From NCBI GenBank assembly GCA_016865505.2, contig AP025252.1, positions 2,232,001-2,296,000 of the forward strand: a DNA stretch of 64,000 bases, read 5' to 3'. Shown in pieces: positions 25,433 to 35,588 of this stretch. The translations under genes were made by a program, and so were the position numbers. Positions within the stretch are counted from its first letter, which is position 1. Each line of letters starts with the position of its first letter. The notes beneath the pieces were generated by a model that was not told where the DNA came from, did not search any database, and saw only the letters and a program-made list of their open reading frames with translations. The DNA is from Bryobacterales bacterium F-183 (GTDB lineage: Bacteria; Acidobacteriota; Terriglobia; Bryobacterales; Bryobacteraceae).

Positions 25433-25438
25433 TATAAA
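25433..25438 (+). promoter_or_regulatory. Putative extended -10 promoter of the RDD gene
   Basis: TATAAA preceded by TTG (TTGTATAAA) in the 99-base gap before the RDD gene. A start about 7 bases downstream would leave a ~40-base leader containing the ribosome site AAGGAG (25467-25472). No clear -35 is seen, as expected if this is an extended -10 promoter. Confidence 0.4.
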
Positions 25439-25485
25439 CGAACGAAACACGTTTTCAACGCAAAACAAGGAGCAAAACAGACTTT

Positions 25486-25959
25486 ATGATGCCCATGACT
25501 GGAACGATCGCCCGCGCCAAAGCCACCCCAGTGGACCGCTTGGTTGCCGTGATCATCGACTCGATTATTATGGTTCCCGTATATCTGGTGGTCGGACTTG
25601 TAGTTGGCCTAACCGGCGCAATCTTGTCCAGCCCGATGGTCGCCGGCTTCATTACCAACGCAGTAGTAGCCGTCATTGGTGCCGCTTGGTTCTTAATGCG
25701 CGACGCCATGGGCCTCAGCATTGGCAAAAAGATTATGGGACTCGAAGTCGTCAGCAAGCACGGCGGGCCTGCTTCCCAGGAACAACTGAAAAAGCGCAAC
25801 TTCACCCTTGCCGGCGGACAGGCCTGCGTGGCCGTACCGTTCATCGGTGGTCTCGTCGCCTTCGCCGTCAACATCTACGAAGCCTACATGCTGTTCTCCA
25901 AAGGCGAGCGCTACGGAGACCAGATGGCCGAAACGATGGTGGTTAAGAAGGCTGCCTAG
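25486..25959 (+). CDS. RDD family membrane protein (157 aa)
   Basis: A small integral membrane protein of the RDD family. The first helix carries the family pattern Arg...Ala...Asp in 'VDRLVAVIIDSIIMVPVYL', followed by 'AWFLMRDAMGLSIGKKIMG', the family's second landmark. Three to four membrane segments are likely. Some RDD proteins act in ion transport, but most have no known role. ATG 25486 follows AAGGAG (25467-25472) at a longish spacing; ATG 25489 is equally possible. The 3' end overlaps the convergent ppk1 gene by 17 bases. Confidence 0.8.
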   Translation: MMPMTGTIARAKATPVDRLVAVIIDSIIMVPVYLVVGLVVGLTGAILSSPMVAGFITNAVVAVIGAAWFLMRDAMGLSIGKKIMGLEVVSKHGGPASQEQLKKRNFTLAGGQACVAVPFIGGLVAFAVNIYEAYMLFSKGERYGDQMAETMVVKKAA

Positions 25960-28123
25960 TCTTCCCCAGTAACTCCGCCTGCACATTGCGCGGGCGCTTT
26001 ACCTCGGATGCTTTCATGCGGACATAGGTGCCGTCGCTCTTCATGCGCCGCACCTTCACCGTATCCGCCAGATACGCATCCAGGATGTTGTCTTTGATAT
26101 GCCGCACCATCTTGGGGTTGTCGATCGGAAACAACACCTCAACCCGGCGGCTTAAATTGCGGTTCATCAGGTCGGCGCTGCCGAGGTAAATTTCCTCGCC
26201 GGCGCCGCCTCCGTTCCGGAAGTAGTAGGCGCGGCTATGCTCCAAAAACCGCCCCACGATGCTCGTCACCGTGATGTTGTCGGACACCCCCGGCACTCCA
26301 GGACGCAGGCAGCACCCGCCGCGAATCAGCAGATCCACCTTCACCCCAGCTTGTGACGCCCGGTACAGCGCGCGAATCGTCGCCGGATCCACCAGCGAGT
26401 TGCACTTGAAGATCAGCCGACCGCCGCGCCCCGCCTTCTGATGGTCGATCTCGCGCTGGATCATCGCCTCCAAACGCGCCCGCAAATTCACCGGAGCCAC
26501 CAGCAGATTCTGATAGTCGGACTTGGCCGAATACCCGGTCAAATAGTTGAACAGGTCCGTGACGTCATCCGCGATCTCATCCCGCGCGGTAAAGAACCCA
26601 AAGTCCGTGTACGTCAGCGCCGTGGACGCGTTGTAGTTGCCACTCGCCAAATGCACGTACCGCCGGATGTGATCCCCCTCGCGACGCACAATCATCGCCA
26701 TCTTGCAGTGGATCTTCAGCCCCAGCAAGCCGTACACCACGTGCACGCCCTCGCGTTCCAGCGCCTTCGCCCATTCGATGTTGCTCTCCTCATCGAACCG
26801 CGCCCGCAACTCCACCAGCACAGCAACCTGCTTGCCCTCTTCCATGGCCTCCAGCAGCGCCTCGACCACAGGAGAATTGCGTCCCACCCGGTACAGCGTC
26901 ATCTTGATCGCCAGTACATTCGGGTCCCGCGCCGCCTTCCGCAGCAGATCCACCACCGGCTGAAAGGACTCAAACGGATGATGCATCAGGATGTCCTGAT
27001 GACGGATTGCCGAAAAAATGTCCTCGTCCTCGTGCTGTGCGATCGCCGCCGGAACCGCAGGCTGAAACCCATGATCCTTCAACTCCGGCCGATCTTTGAC
27101 GTACGCCGCCATCAGCCGCTTCAGCCCCAAAGGACCCGGCACTCGGTACACATCCGACGAGTCAATCTCCAGATTGCTCATCAGGATGTCCAGCACCTCC
27201 TGCGGCATCGAATGCGTCACCATCAGCCGCACCACACTGCCAAACCGCCGCTGCTTGACGCCCTCTTCAATGGACTCGAGCAGATCTTCCGCTTCCAGTT
27301 CCTTGATCGCCATATCGGCGTCGCGCGTGACGTGGAACGGATGCACCCCCAACACTTCCATGCCGGGAAATAGCGATTGCAGGTTCGCCGCAATCACTTC
27401 CTCGATCCAAACATAGTGCACCGGCCGTGCCGACGATCTGCGCTTGGTTTTGGTCGACGGCGTATGCGCTCGCAGCGGAATCAACTGCGGCAGCGTATCC
27501 GGCACCTTCACACGCGCGAACCGCTCGTTCCCTTGCCGGTCCCGGATCAGCACCGCCAGATTCAAACTCAAATTGGAAATGTGCGGAAACGGCCGCCCCG
27601 GATCAAACGCCAGCGGCGTCAACACTGGAAACACCGTGCTTTCGAAGTACCGGGTCGCAATCGCCAACCGGTTTGCGTCGATCTCGTCGTAGTTGTCGAT
27701 CCGTATGCCTGCGGCGTATAGCGAGGGACGCAACTTCTCGTCCCACACCCGGTGCGCATCGGCCATGATCTTCTTGACCTCGCGCCGGATCGCCAGCAAC
27801 TGCGCTGCGGGGCTCATCCCGTCCGGCCCAATCTCGGACGCACCGGAGTCCACCTGCGCCGCCAAACCTGCCACCCGGACCATAAAGAACTCGTCCAGGT
27901 TCGACCCCAAAATCGCCAGAAACTTCACCCGCTCCAGCAACGGATGCGAGTCGTCCTCTGCCTCTTCGAGTACACGCCTCTGAAACGCCAGTACCGACAA
28001 CTCCCGGTTGATGTACAACGCTGGATCGCTCAATTCGGCAGTGGCAGCAGAAATCGGGACAGTCGCAGGCGCGACAGCCTTGGCGCTCGAAGTAGACGAC
28101 GACTTCTTCTTCCGGTTGGTCAT
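25943..28123 (-). CDS. ppk1: Polyphosphate kinase 1 (726 aa)
   Basis: PPK1 reversibly polymerises the gamma-phosphate of ATP into inorganic polyphosphate. Visible landmarks are 'YINRELSVLAFQRRVLEEA' at the N-terminus, 'FFMVRVAGLAAQV', 'KMTLYRVGRNSPVVEALLEA', the phosphorylated-His segment 'GLKIHCKMAMIVRREG', 'YVHLASGNYNASTA', and the second conserved His in 'RFLEHSRAYYF'. Length is typical for the family. A Ser/Lys/Thr-rich N-terminal tail of ~35 residues precedes the conserved region. It is the last gene of the zinc ribbon-yvcK-glmU-ppk1 run and overlaps the end of glmU by 4 bases, so it is probably translated from the same message. Confidence 0.95.
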   Translation of the reverse strand: MTNRKKKSSSTSSAKAVAPATVPISAATAELSDPALYINRELSVLAFQRRVLEEAEDDSHPLLERVKFLAILGSNLDEFFMVRVAGLAAQVDSGASEIGPDGMSPAAQLLAIRREVKKIMADAHRVWDEKLRPSLYAAGIRIDNYDEIDANRLAIATRYFESTVFPVLTPLAFDPGRPFPHISNLSLNLAVLIRDRQGNERFARVKVPDTLPQLIPLRAHTPSTKTKRRSSARPVHYVWIEEVIAANLQSLFPGMEVLGVHPFHVTRDADMAIKELEAEDLLESIEEGVKQRRFGSVVRLMVTHSMPQEVLDILMSNLEIDSSDVYRVPGPLGLKRLMAAYVKDRPELKDHGFQPAVPAAIAQHEDEDIFSAIRHQDILMHHPFESFQPVVDLLRKAARDPNVLAIKMTLYRVGRNSPVVEALLEAMEEGKQVAVLVELRARFDEESNIEWAKALEREGVHVVYGLLGLKIHCKMAMIVRREGDHIRRYVHLASGNYNASTALTYTDFGFFTARDEIADDVTDLFNYLTGYSAKSDYQNLLVAPVNLRARLEAMIQREIDHQKAGRGGRLIFKCNSLVDPATIRALYRASQAGVKVDLLIRGGCCLRPGVPGVSDNITVTSIVGRFLEHSRAYYFRNGGGAGEEIYLGSADLMNRNLSRRVEVLFPIDNPKMVRHIKDNILDAYLADTVKVRRMKSDGTYVRMKASEVKRPRNVQAELLGKTRQPS

Positions 28124-29502
28124 GATGTCCGTTTATGCTTCGGTTTCCAGCCCTCTTTGACGGTTTGCCGCGCACGTCCCAGCGCCAGCGAGATATCCGG
28201 AACCTCGTCCGTAATCACGCTACCCGCTGCCACGTATGCCTCATTCCCAATCGTTACCGGAGCCACCAGAGTCGCGTTGGACCCGATGAACGCCCCGTCC
28301 CCGATCACCGTTTGATGCTTGTTCTTGCCGTCGTAGTTGCAGGTAATCGTACCGGCCCCGACATTTGTCTTGGCCCCGATCACCGAATCGCCCAGGTACG
28401 CCAGGTGGTTCGCCTTTGCCCCAGCCGCCATCTTCGTCTTCTTCAGCTCGACAAAGTTGCCGATATGGCAGTTCGCCCCGACACTGTTATGCGTCCGCAG
28501 CCGCGCAAACGGACCTACCCGAGCACCCTCGCCAATCTCGGACTCCGACACGATGCTGTACGGCAGAATCTGCGCGCCCGCGCCAATCGTCGAATCTTCG
28601 ATCACGCATCCAGTGCCGATCCGCGCATCTTCCCCGATCACCGTCGATCCGCTCAACCGCACAAACGGCTCGATCCACGCATCGGGCGCCACCCGTACAT
28701 CCACGTCCACCGTCACGGTCTCCGGGCGCTCCACCGTCACGCCGTCCACCATCAACTCGCGGACCTTGCGCATGCGGAACATCGCATCCATCTCCGCCAA
28801 TTCGACCTTGTTGTTGATCCCCAGCAGTTCGTTGAAGTCCTCAATCTGCATGGCCCCAACCGTATGCCCGTTCTTGTTGAAGATCTCCACCAGATCGGTC
28901 AAATAGTATTCGCCCGCCGGATTGTTGGTCTGGATCTCGCCAATGTACTTCCAAACCAAATCGGACCGGAAGCAGTAAATTCCGGAATTGATCTCCTTGA
29001 TCTTCCGCTGCTCGTCCGTCGCCGCCTTGTACTCCACAATCGCCGCGACATTGCCCGCCGCATTCCGGATGATCCGCCCATACGCCGCCGGATCCGCGAT
29101 CTCGCAGGTCATCACCGTCGCGTCCTTGCCGGACGACTCATGCTCGGCCACCAGCCGCTTCACCGTCGCCGCCGAAAGCAGTGGTACATCGCCGTACAGC
29201 ACCACCAGCCATCCCCCGGCATTTTCTAAGTGATGCCGGGCCATCGCCACGGCATGACCAGTACCTTTCTGCTCCGCCTGCAGTGCCGTACGCAACCCCA
29301 GCGGCTCCACCGTAGCAGCCACCTTTTCCGCCTGATGACCCACCACCGCGACGATATCGGCCGGGTCTGCCACAGCCCGCGCCGCGCGCACCACATGCTC
29401 GATCAAGGTCAGTCCGCCCGCCCGATGTAATACCTTCGCCAGCTTCGACCGCATCCGCGTCCCAAGTCCAGCCGCCAGGATCACCACACTGGTTTTCGTC
29501 AT
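28120..29502 (-). CDS. glmU: Bifunctional GlmU, UDP-GlcNAc synthesis (460 aa)
   Basis: GlmU acetylates glucosamine-1-phosphate and then couples it to UTP, giving UDP-GlcNAc for peptidoglycan. The N-terminal uridyltransferase has 'VILAAGLGTRMRSKLAKVL' (residues 8-26; most homologues have Pro where this has Ala before the Lys) and 'QAEQKGTGHAV', with the metal Asp in 'VVLYGDVPLL'. The C-terminal acetyltransferase is a left-handed beta helix with many hexapeptide repeats and ends with 'GAFIGSNATLVAPVTIGNEA'. Length is standard. The gene lies immediately after yvcK (stop codon adjacent to start) and before ppk1 (4-base overlap). Confidence 0.96.
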   Translation of the reverse strand: MTKTSVVILAAGLGTRMRSKLAKVLHRAGGLTLIEHVVRAARAVADPADIVAVVGHQAEKVAATVEPLGLRTALQAEQKGTGHAVAMARHHLENAGGWLVVLYGDVPLLSAATVKRLVAEHESSGKDATVMTCEIADPAAYGRIIRNAAGNVAAIVEYKAATDEQRKIKEINSGIYCFRSDLVWKYIGEIQTNNPAGEYYLTDLVEIFNKNGHTVGAMQIEDFNELLGINNKVELAEMDAMFRMRKVRELMVDGVTVERPETVTVDVDVRVAPDAWIEPFVRLSGSTVIGEDARIGTGCVIEDSTIGAGAQILPYSIVSESEIGEGARVGPFARLRTHNSVGANCHIGNFVELKKTKMAAGAKANHLAYLGDSVIGAKTNVGAGTITCNYDGKNKHQTVIGDGAFIGSNATLVAPVTIGNEAYVAAGSVITDEVPDISLALGRARQTVKEGWKPKHKRTS

Positions 29503-30543
29503 TTACGCCTTTTCTTTTCCTTTTTGCGACCGTTTCCACGCTGCCAACCGCCGGCTTCGCTCCGCCAGCCGTACCGCGATCATCGCCGCGTTGTCCGAAT
29601 CATGCCGGATCTTCTTGCCGCGATCCACCAATGGCGCGCCCACTACCTGGATTCCCATGTCTTCCATTCGTTCCACGTCCGTCTCCACCGCAAACGATCC
29701 CTCGGCTTCGTATCTCTTCAGCATCGCCTTCGGAAGTTTCTCTGTGTTGACAACCACATGATCCAGCAGCTTGGGCCGGCTATGCGCGTAGATCGCCTCC
29801 ACGTGGTCGGACGCCTTGAACCCCGTCGTCTCCCCCGGCTGCCACATCAGGTTCACAAAGTACGCCTTCACCGCGCGGGACTTCGCAATCGCCTCAGGGA
29901 TTCCTTTCACCAACAGATTCGGGATCACGCTCGTAAACAGCGACCCCGGCCCCATCGTGATCAGGTCCGCCTTGGCAATCGCGTCCAAGGTTTCGGGCAA
30001 TGGCTTACAGTTTTTGGGATTCAATGAGATCCGCTTGATGCGGATCTTGCTTTTGCTGATTCGGGTTTCCCCGCTCACCATCCGCCCGTTCTCAAGTTCA
30101 GCTTCGAGACTCACATTGCGGGCCGTCGACGGATAGATGTTGCCGGTAATCGCCAGGACATCGCCGGAAAACTTCACGGCCTGGGCAAAGTCGCCCGTCA
30201 GATTGGTCAGCGCGGTCAGGAACAGGTTGCCAAAGCTATGCCCGTCCAGACCTTTTCCGCCCTTGAACCGGTATTGAAACAGGCGCGACAGCAGCGCTTC
30301 GTCTTCCGACAGCGCCACCATGCAATTTCGGATGTCACCAGGGGGTAAGACGGAGAACTCTTCGCGCAGTCTGCCGGAACTTCCACCGTCGTCGGTTACG
30401 GTGACAATCGCCGTGATCTCGACCAGCGGAGACCCGTCTTTGGAATAAGCGAACTTCTTAAGCCCGCGCAGAAGGGTGGACAAACCCGTACCGCCGCCAA
30501 TAGCGACGATCCGTAATGGGCCGTCCAGGTTGAGATAGCTCAC
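29503..30543 (-). CDS. yvcK: YvcK/GlmR-type regulator, CofD-like (346 aa)
   Basis: A YvcK (gluconeogenesis factor/GlmR) family protein with the CofD-like fold. Landmarks are 'AIGGGTGLSTLLRGLKKF', 'VTDDGGSSGRLREEF', 'FGNLFLTALTNLTGDF' and 'LITMGPGSLFTSVIPNLLV'. In Bacillus the protein binds UDP-GlcNAc and adjusts carbon flow into cell-wall precursors (established knowledge), so the directly adjacent glmU gene makes strong functional sense. The start codon is GTG at 30543, with a ribosome site AAGGAA five bases before it. No spacer separates its stop from the glmU start. A 77-base gap to the upstream zinc-ribbon gene contains a small inverted repeat (CAGCC...GGCTG). Confidence 0.9.
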   Translation of the reverse strand: MSYLNLDGPLRIVAIGGGTGLSTLLRGLKKFAYSKDGSPLVEITAIVTVTDDGGSSGRLREEFSVLPPGDIRNCMVALSEDEALLSRLFQYRFKGGKGLDGHSFGNLFLTALTNLTGDFAQAVKFSGDVLAITGNIYPSTARNVSLEAELENGRMVSGETRISKSKIRIKRISLNPKNCKPLPETLDAIAKADLITMGPGSLFTSVIPNLLVKGIPEAIAKSRAVKAYFVNLMWQPGETTGFKASDHVEAIYAHSRPKLLDHVVVNTEKLPKAMLKRYEAEGSFAVETDVERMEDMGIQVVGAPLVDRGKKIRHDSDNAAMIAVRLAERSRRLAAWKRSQKGKEKA

Positions 30544-30620
30544 TCGTTTCCTTACAGAGTCGCACAGCCCGCTTTACAGGCTGCGTCCCCGTATGAATAT
30601 CGGCCGTTTGGAGAAGAGCT

Positions 30621-30830
30621 TCAGCGGCGGCGCCCAACAGGCACAGCAACCCTCATATCTTCTTCTTCATCGTCGTACACTGCCACCGTCTCCAGGTCCT
30701 CGGCGTCGAACACCATCTGGCACTCCTGGCACCGTACGTACTCGATCCCATCCCGGCGGTAGAGAAACTCTGTGCGCGAATGCGAGCAGGGCATCATAAC
30801 TAGCTTACCGTCACTCCCAATATCGTTCAT
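30621..30830 (-). CDS. Small zinc-ribbon protein (69 aa)
   Basis: A short protein with a zinc-binding pattern: Cys-Ser-His ('PCSHSRTEF') followed by 'YVRCQECQMVFDAEDLE', so Cys/His and C-x2-C knuckles would hold one zinc ion. The C-terminus is acidic, then basic. Function unknown; such ribbons often bind nucleic acid or proteins. The start is uncertain. ATG 30830 gives 69 aa but overlaps a good -10 element (see promoter), which would place it upstream of the mRNA start. In that case ATG 30797 or 30794 (58 or 57 aa, still covering the whole ribbon) would be used. Longer upstream readings are Trp/Arg-rich and not protein-like. It leads the yvcK-glmU-ppk1 run. Confidence 0.65.
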   Translation of the reverse strand: MNDIGSDGKLVMMPCSHSRTEFLYRRDGIEYVRCQECQMVFDAEDLETVAVYDDEEEDMRVAVPVGRRR

Positions 30831-30856
30831 TTTAGTCAAAACCTTAGAGCTGTCAA
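30829..30856 (-). promoter_or_regulatory. Sigma-70-type promoter upstream of zinc ribbon-yvcK-glmU-ppk1
   Basis: On the minus strand a perfect -35 TTGACA (30851-30856), a 16-base spacer and a good -10 TAAAAT (30829-30834), which runs into the first ATG of the zinc-ribbon gene. This is the best promoter match seen in the window. Transcription would begin near 30822. Confidence 0.55.
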
Positions 30857-30891
30857 GCCTATCTCTGGTTTCGACCTTCGATCCGCGATTC

Positions 30892-32037
30892 TCAGAGCCA
30901 CACCGCCCGCAAATGGACCCCCTCCGCACGGTTCTCAACCTGCAGCGCCGCCCCCAGTAACCGGAGCAGACGTTCTGCCACCGTAGGAGCAAGACCCATG
31001 TCATCCACCACCGGGGAACCCGTACCCGTGCTGCCAAACAATCCGCCCAGCAGTTCCGGCGGTAACGACCGTCCATGCGCCGTCACGTCGATCTCCCGCT
31101 CCCGGACCAGGACCTCCACGCGCTCTCCACGCGGCGTCAACCGGACCGCTGTCTCAATCATCGCCCGCACCCCGCGTTCCAGCAGTCTGGGATCGCCGGA
31201 TACCTCCCAACGCTCCTGGTCCTCTCCCACGACCAACGCCAGCGCCACCCCTTGTTCAAGCCGCATCGTCTCAAGCGCCGCCGCCGCGCTCTCCACCGCC
31301 GCAGCCACCCGCGCTGTACACTCCGATGCCGTCCCAATACCGCCCGGGTGTACGCCAACTTCGGTCAACAGCAGTGCATCGTCCACCAGCGCCAGCAGCC
31401 TCGTCCGCGAATGCTCGAACATCCGTTGCAGCTCACCGTCCCTGGCACAATCGGCAGGCAGTTCCATCAGCATCAGCTCAAACGACCCGAGCAGACCATT
31501 GAGCGGCGTCCGCAACTCGTGCGAGATCAGGTGCAGAAAGTCACCCTTGGCGCGATCCAGGCGCCGCAAACTGGCGTTCGCTAACTCCAGTTCCCGAGTC
31601 CGCTCCTGCACCGTCCTTTCGAGCACCTCATTATGCTGCCGTAACTGCTCTTGCAGCCGGTGTAACCGCAGTTGGGTATCGACGCGCGCCTGGACCTCCT
31701 CAAACTGGAACGGCTTCGACACATAATCAATGCCCCCGGCCTGAAACGCACGAACCTTATCCTTAACGTCGCCAAGCGCGCTCAAAAAGATCACCGGCAC
31801 ATGCTGCGTCGCCGGGTTCTCCCGGAACCGCGCACATACCTCATAGCCGTTCATTTCCGGCATGTTGATATCGAGCAGAATCAGGTCCGGAGGAGACTTC
31901 TGCGCCGCAGCAAGAGCGAGCCTGCCCAGCGGAAAGGACCGTACCGCGTGCCCCTGCGAAAGCAGCATATCCTCGAGCAGTCGCAAGTTATTCGGATTGT
32001 CGTCGACAATCATCACCTCGTGCCGTTCCTCGCTCAT
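30892..32037 (-). CDS. Receiver-histidine kinase protein with degenerate ATP-binding domain (381 aa)
   Basis: A cytoplasmic signalling protein. Residues ~7-120 form a response-regulator receiver ('[18 protein letters not shown]', phospho-Asp in '[19 protein letters not shown]', Lys in 'YVSKPF'). A coiled coil (~125-165) follows. The HisKA dimerisation domain has the phospho-acceptor His in '[19 protein letters not shown]'. The C-terminal region sits where the HATPase_c domain belongs, but the N-box Asn and the DxGxG and GxGxG loops cannot be recognised ('[19 protein letters not shown]', '[18 protein letters not shown]'). It may therefore not bind ATP and may rely on the upstream kinase. It starts inside the stop of the hybrid kinase gene (4-base overlap). 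Confidence 0.82.
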   Translation of the reverse strand: MSEERHEVMIVDDNPNNLRLLEDMLLSQGHAVRSFPLGRLALAAAQKSPPDLILLDINMPEMNGYEVCARFRENPATQHVPVIFLSALGDVKDKVRAFQAGGIDYVSKPFQFEEVQARVDTQLRLHRLQEQLRQHNEVLERTVQERTRELELANASLRRLDRAKGDFLHLISHELRTPLNGLLGSFELMLMELPADCARDGELQRMFEHSRTRLLALVDDALLLTEVGVHPGGIGTASECTARVAAAVESAAAALETMRLEQGVALALVVGEDQERWEVSGDPRLLERGVRAMIETAVRLTPRGERVEVLVREREIDVTAHGRSLPPELLGGLFGSTGTGSPVVDDMGLAPTVAERLLRLLGAALQVENRAEGVHLRAVWL

Positions 32038-35000
32038 GGCAGTGCCTCCCCGAGCAAGGCCGTGATCCCGTCGTAGTCGTACCGGTCGGCAAGCTCCTGC
32101 AACGTAGGCGCGGCATCCGCCGTCCCGGGGGACTCGCGCAGCCCGGCGATCAATCCGTCCAGCCGCCGCTTATCTCCCAGCGCCGTTGCCTCTCGCAGAT
32201 CCTCAATCAGGTGGATCGACAGCCGCAACAGCCCCTCCCGCGCCGCTGCCCGCTCCGGTTGGACTTTGTCGTCCGACCCTGCTGGCATCGCGTATTCGTA
32301 CTCGATCTTGAGCTCTGACCTCAGCTTCTCCAGAAGGTCATGCTCCGAGCATGGCTTGGCCAGGAACCCGTCCGCACCACAGGCGCGCGCACGACGCCGG
32401 TCCTCAGGCATCGCGCTCGCCGTCAACGCGATAATCCTCACCGCGCTGCCGTCCCCGCCGGGCATGCCGCGAATCTCACGAATGGCCTCAAGCCCGCCCA
32501 TCCCCGGCATATGCAGATCCATCAAAATCAGGTCCTGCCGCGCATCACGCCACTGCTCTACCGCCTCTTCGCCGGTGCCAGCCGCCGAAACCGCAAACCC
32601 CAGCGAGGAAAGAAACCGCGACAGCCAGTCTCGATTCTCAAAGTGATCGTCGACGATGAGAATCGACGGCGCCGTACCCTTCACACTGCGAACCTCCTGC
32701 ACCGATTCCCGCCTTGTGGCGACGGAGGCATTGCCAGCCTCCACCGGCACTTCGAACACAAAGACAGAACCGCCGCCCGGATTCTCCTCGTACGTCAGAT
32801 CGCCGCCCAAAAGCCTGGCGTACTGCCGGCTGATGGCCAGCCCAAGCCCCGTACCTTTTAGTGATTCCGAACCCTGCCGCAACTGCATAAAGGGCTCAAA
32901 CAGCCGCTCCCTCGCCGCTTCCGGAATCCCAGGGCCAGTGTCTTCCACCCGCGCTGTCAGCCACAGCCCCTGATTGTCCCCCCGCTCGGCGAGCCGCACG
33001 CGGACTACCACGCCACCGAAATCGGTGAACTTGATGGCGTTGCCAATCAGATTGATCAGCACCTGCCGGATCTTGCTCTCGTCCGAAAGCAGATAGTCAC
33101 CCATCCCCGCGTCGTACTCGGTACGGAAATCCAGGTCTTTGCCCTGCGCCCGTAACCGGAACATCGCCGACAAATCGCCCAGCAGGAAGGAGAAGTTGAA
33201 GGTCACCGGTGCAACCTCCATCCGTCCCGCTTCCACCTTCGACATGTCCAGGATGTCGTTGATCAGCGCCAGCAGATGCTCGGCGCTCCGTGCCACGATC
33301 CGCAGATTGCTGCGCGCCTCCTCTGTCTGTTCCGGGCTCCGCTGCAGCAGTTGGACATACCCCAGAATCGCGTTCATCGGCGTCCGGATCTCATGCGACA
33401 TCGTCGACAGGAACGTACTCTTTGCCCGGTTCGCGGAGTCCGCCTCCAGCTTCGCCTGCGTCAGACTTTGGTTGGCGATCTCCAGTTGTTGATTGGCCGT
33501 CTGCAACTGACGGGAGTTCTGAAAGACTTCAATCTCCAACTGCTCCAGCCGCCCCTGCATCTCTGCCGTACGCTCTTCTTTGCTCCGCTTTTGCTGGACA
33601 AAATCCGTCACATCTTCCACCCGGTGGATGATGTACTCGATCTGCTGCTCCGCCCCCAAAACCGGCGCATTAATCGGACTCCAGTACCGTTCCTCAAACG
33701 TCCCGTCCGGCCGCCGGATGTCATAACGCTGCAGCGCCATCGTATGCGGCTTGCCCGTCGCCAGTACCTTTTCGAGCGACGTCCGCAACGCCGCTACGCC
33801 GTTCACCTCCGGCGCATCCGGATTGTCCGGGAATACCTCGAACAGGGGTCGCCCGCGCATCGACTCGCGCTCCGTCATCGTCGCCTTCAGATACGCATCG
33901 CTGGCCGAAACAATCCGCAAATCCGGCGTCACCACTAGAAACAGCCCCGGCAGCGCTTCAAACAGGTTCTGCAGGATCGCGCGGCTACGCCGGATCTCGT
34001 TCTCCGTCATGCGCCGGTTCGTGATATCCCGGATCGCCGCCGATACCAGCGTTCCGCCTTCGATCTCCAGCGGACTCAAACTGATCTCCACCGCAAATTC
34101 CGTACCGTCGCGGCGCAGGCCCGCCAACTCGATCCCTTCGCCCATCCCCCGTGTGTGCGGATTGGCAAAGAACCCGCCGCGCATCCCCGGATGTCCACCG
34201 CGAAAACGCTCTGGCATGAGCTTCTCCACGGTCTCCCCCAGCAACTCCTCGCGCCGGTATCCGAACATCAGCTCCACCTGTGTGTTCACCAGAACGATCT
34301 CGCCCTTCTGGTTCACCACGATCACCGCATCCGGAGCCGCTTCCAGTAGCGCCCGGAACCGTGCCTCAGCGCGAAGGTCCAACTGTGTCGCCAACAACTC
34401 GGCTTCAGCGTTCTTGCGGGCCGTCGCGTCCCAGGAAACGCCGGTCATCCGCACCGGTTCGCCCCGCTCGTCGGTGTACGTACTCGCACGCGCACCCAGC
34501 CAGCGCACGGAACCATCCGGCCAGAAGACCCGGTACTCCATGTTGAACTCGGCGCGGTTTGCCACAGCTTCCTCAACCTTCGCGCCAAGCGCTGGCAAAT
34601 CGTCCGGATGCAGCAACGCATGAAACTGCTCGATGGTCTTCGGGGCGCGATCCGGCGCAACCCCAAACAACGCCGCCGAGTTTTCATCCGCCTCCACGAC
34701 GCCAGTCTGGAAATACCAGGTCCAGACACCAATTTTGGCCGTACGCAGGATCGTCCGCCGCCTTTCTTCCCCCTGCCGCAGATCCTCCCGCGCCGCTACC
34801 GCCTCCTCCATCAGCCGTTGCAATCGCTGCGCCTGGCCCTCAAACCGCCGCGCGACCATCGACGTGAGAATTGTCACGCCCAGAATCGTGGCCGTTATGC
34901 TGATGATGCCCATCGTCAGCATGGGCGTGATCTCAATCGCGTTCACCAGCGAACCGTGTCCATGCCCGGGCACGAATGTGACCGCCGCCATACCCGTGTA

Positions 35001-35588
35001 GTGCGTGACGGGGATCGCCAGCCCCATGACCACGGCACCAGCCACTCGGCGGACCCCGCTCCCCTGCGTCGCATCTTTCAACCGGAACGTGATGTCCAGC
35101 GCCAGGCGCGAAATCAGCATCGCCAGCGCCACCGACAAAGCCACCAGCGGCCCGGAGTACTGGCAGTCTGCCGGCAAGCGCATCGCCCCCATCCCGATAT
35201 AGTGCATGGCCGCCACCCCAGCGCCCATAAAGACCCCGCCGAAGTACGCCCGAAGAGCGCCCATTTTCTCCCGGCTGGCGATGCAAAGCCCGATCGCCGA
35301 AGCGCCAATCGCCGCAAGCAACGACAGCAGCACCGTCGGCCAGTCGTACAATACCCGCACCGGCAGCTCATAGGCCAGCATCCCGACATAGTGCATGGAC
35401 CAGACGCCGATGCCCATCACCGTAGCGCCCCCCAGCAGCCATGCCGTGCGGCAAAGCCCTTTTGCAGCCCAAATACGCTGGGCGAGGTCCAGCGCCGCGT
35501 ATGACGCAAGGATCGCCAGCAGAATCGAAAGGCCGACTAGCCTGACATCGTGATGGCCGCTAAAAACCGCGGAGGCATGTTCCGGCAT
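32034..35588 (-). CDS. Hybrid sensor histidine kinase with MHYT domain, PAS repeats and receiver (1184 aa)
   Basis: A large membrane signalling protein. The N-terminal ~250 residues form a seven-helix MHYT sensor with three copies of the motif (MHYVGM, MHYIGM, THYTGM), thought to bind a metal and sense a gas such as O2, CO or NO (family inference). Three PAS-type domains follow ('[20 protein letters not shown]', '[19 protein letters not shown]', '[19 protein letters not shown]'). Then comes a complete kinase: HisKA '[19 protein letters not shown]', HATPase with '[13 protein letters not shown]', 'VEDTGPGIP' and '[11 protein letters not shown]'. A receiver has its Asp in '[19 protein letters not shown]'. 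The ~90-residue tail is Hpt-like in position but lacks a clear His motif. ATG 35588 (AGGCAGGG just upstream) is chosen; TTG 35612 would add 8 residues. Confidence 0.88.
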   Translation of the reverse strand: MPEHASAVFSGHHDVRLVGLSILLAILASYAALDLAQRIWAAKGLCRTAWLLGGATVMGIGVWSMHYVGMLAYELPVRVLYDWPTVLLSLLAAIGASAIGLCIASREKMGALRAYFGGVFMGAGVAAMHYIGMGAMRLPADCQYSGPLVALSVALAMLISRLALDITFRLKDATQGSGVRRVAGAVVMGLAIPVTHYTGMAAVTFVPGHGHGSLVNAIEITPMLTMGIISITATILGVTILTSMVARRFEGQAQRLQRLMEEAVAAREDLRQGEERRRTILRTAKIGVWTWYFQTGVVEADENSAALFGVAPDRAPKTIEQFHALLHPDDLPALGAKVEEAVANRAEFNMEYRVFWPDGSVRWLGARASTYTDERGEPVRMTGVSWDATARKNAEAELLATQLDLRAEARFRALLEAAPDAVIVVNQKGEIVLVNTQVELMFGYRREELLGETVEKLMPERFRGGHPGMRGGFFANPHTRGMGEGIELAGLRRDGTEFAVEISLSPLEIEGGTLVSAAIRDITNRRMTENEIRRSRAILQNLFEALPGLFLVVTPDLRIVSASDAYLKATMTERESMRGRPLFEVFPDNPDAPEVNGVAALRTSLEKVLATGKPHTMALQRYDIRRPDGTFEERYWSPINAPVLGAEQQIEYIIHRVEDVTDFVQQKRSKEERTAEMQGRLEQLEIEVFQNSRQLQTANQQLEIANQSLTQAKLEADSANRAKSTFLSTMSHEIRTPMNAILGYVQLLQRSPEQTEEARSNLRIVARSAEHLLALINDILDMSKVEAGRMEVAPVTFNFSFLLGDLSAMFRLRAQGKDLDFRTEYDAGMGDYLLSDESKIRQVLINLIGNAIKFTDFGGVVVRVRLAERGDNQGLWLTARVEDTGPGIPEAARERLFEPFMQLRQGSESLKGTGLGLAISRQYARLLGGDLTYEENPGGGSVFVFEVPVEAGNASVATRRESVQEVRSVKGTAPSILIVDDHFENRDWLSRFLSSLGFAVSAAGTGEEAVEQWRDARQDLILMDLHMPGMGGLEAIREIRGMPGGDGSAVRIIALTASAMPEDRRRARACGADGFLAKPCSEHDLLEKLRSELKIEYEYAMPAGSDDKVQPERAAAREGLLRLSIHLIEDLREATALGDKRRLDGLIAGLRESPGTADAAPTLQELADRYDYDGITALLGEALP

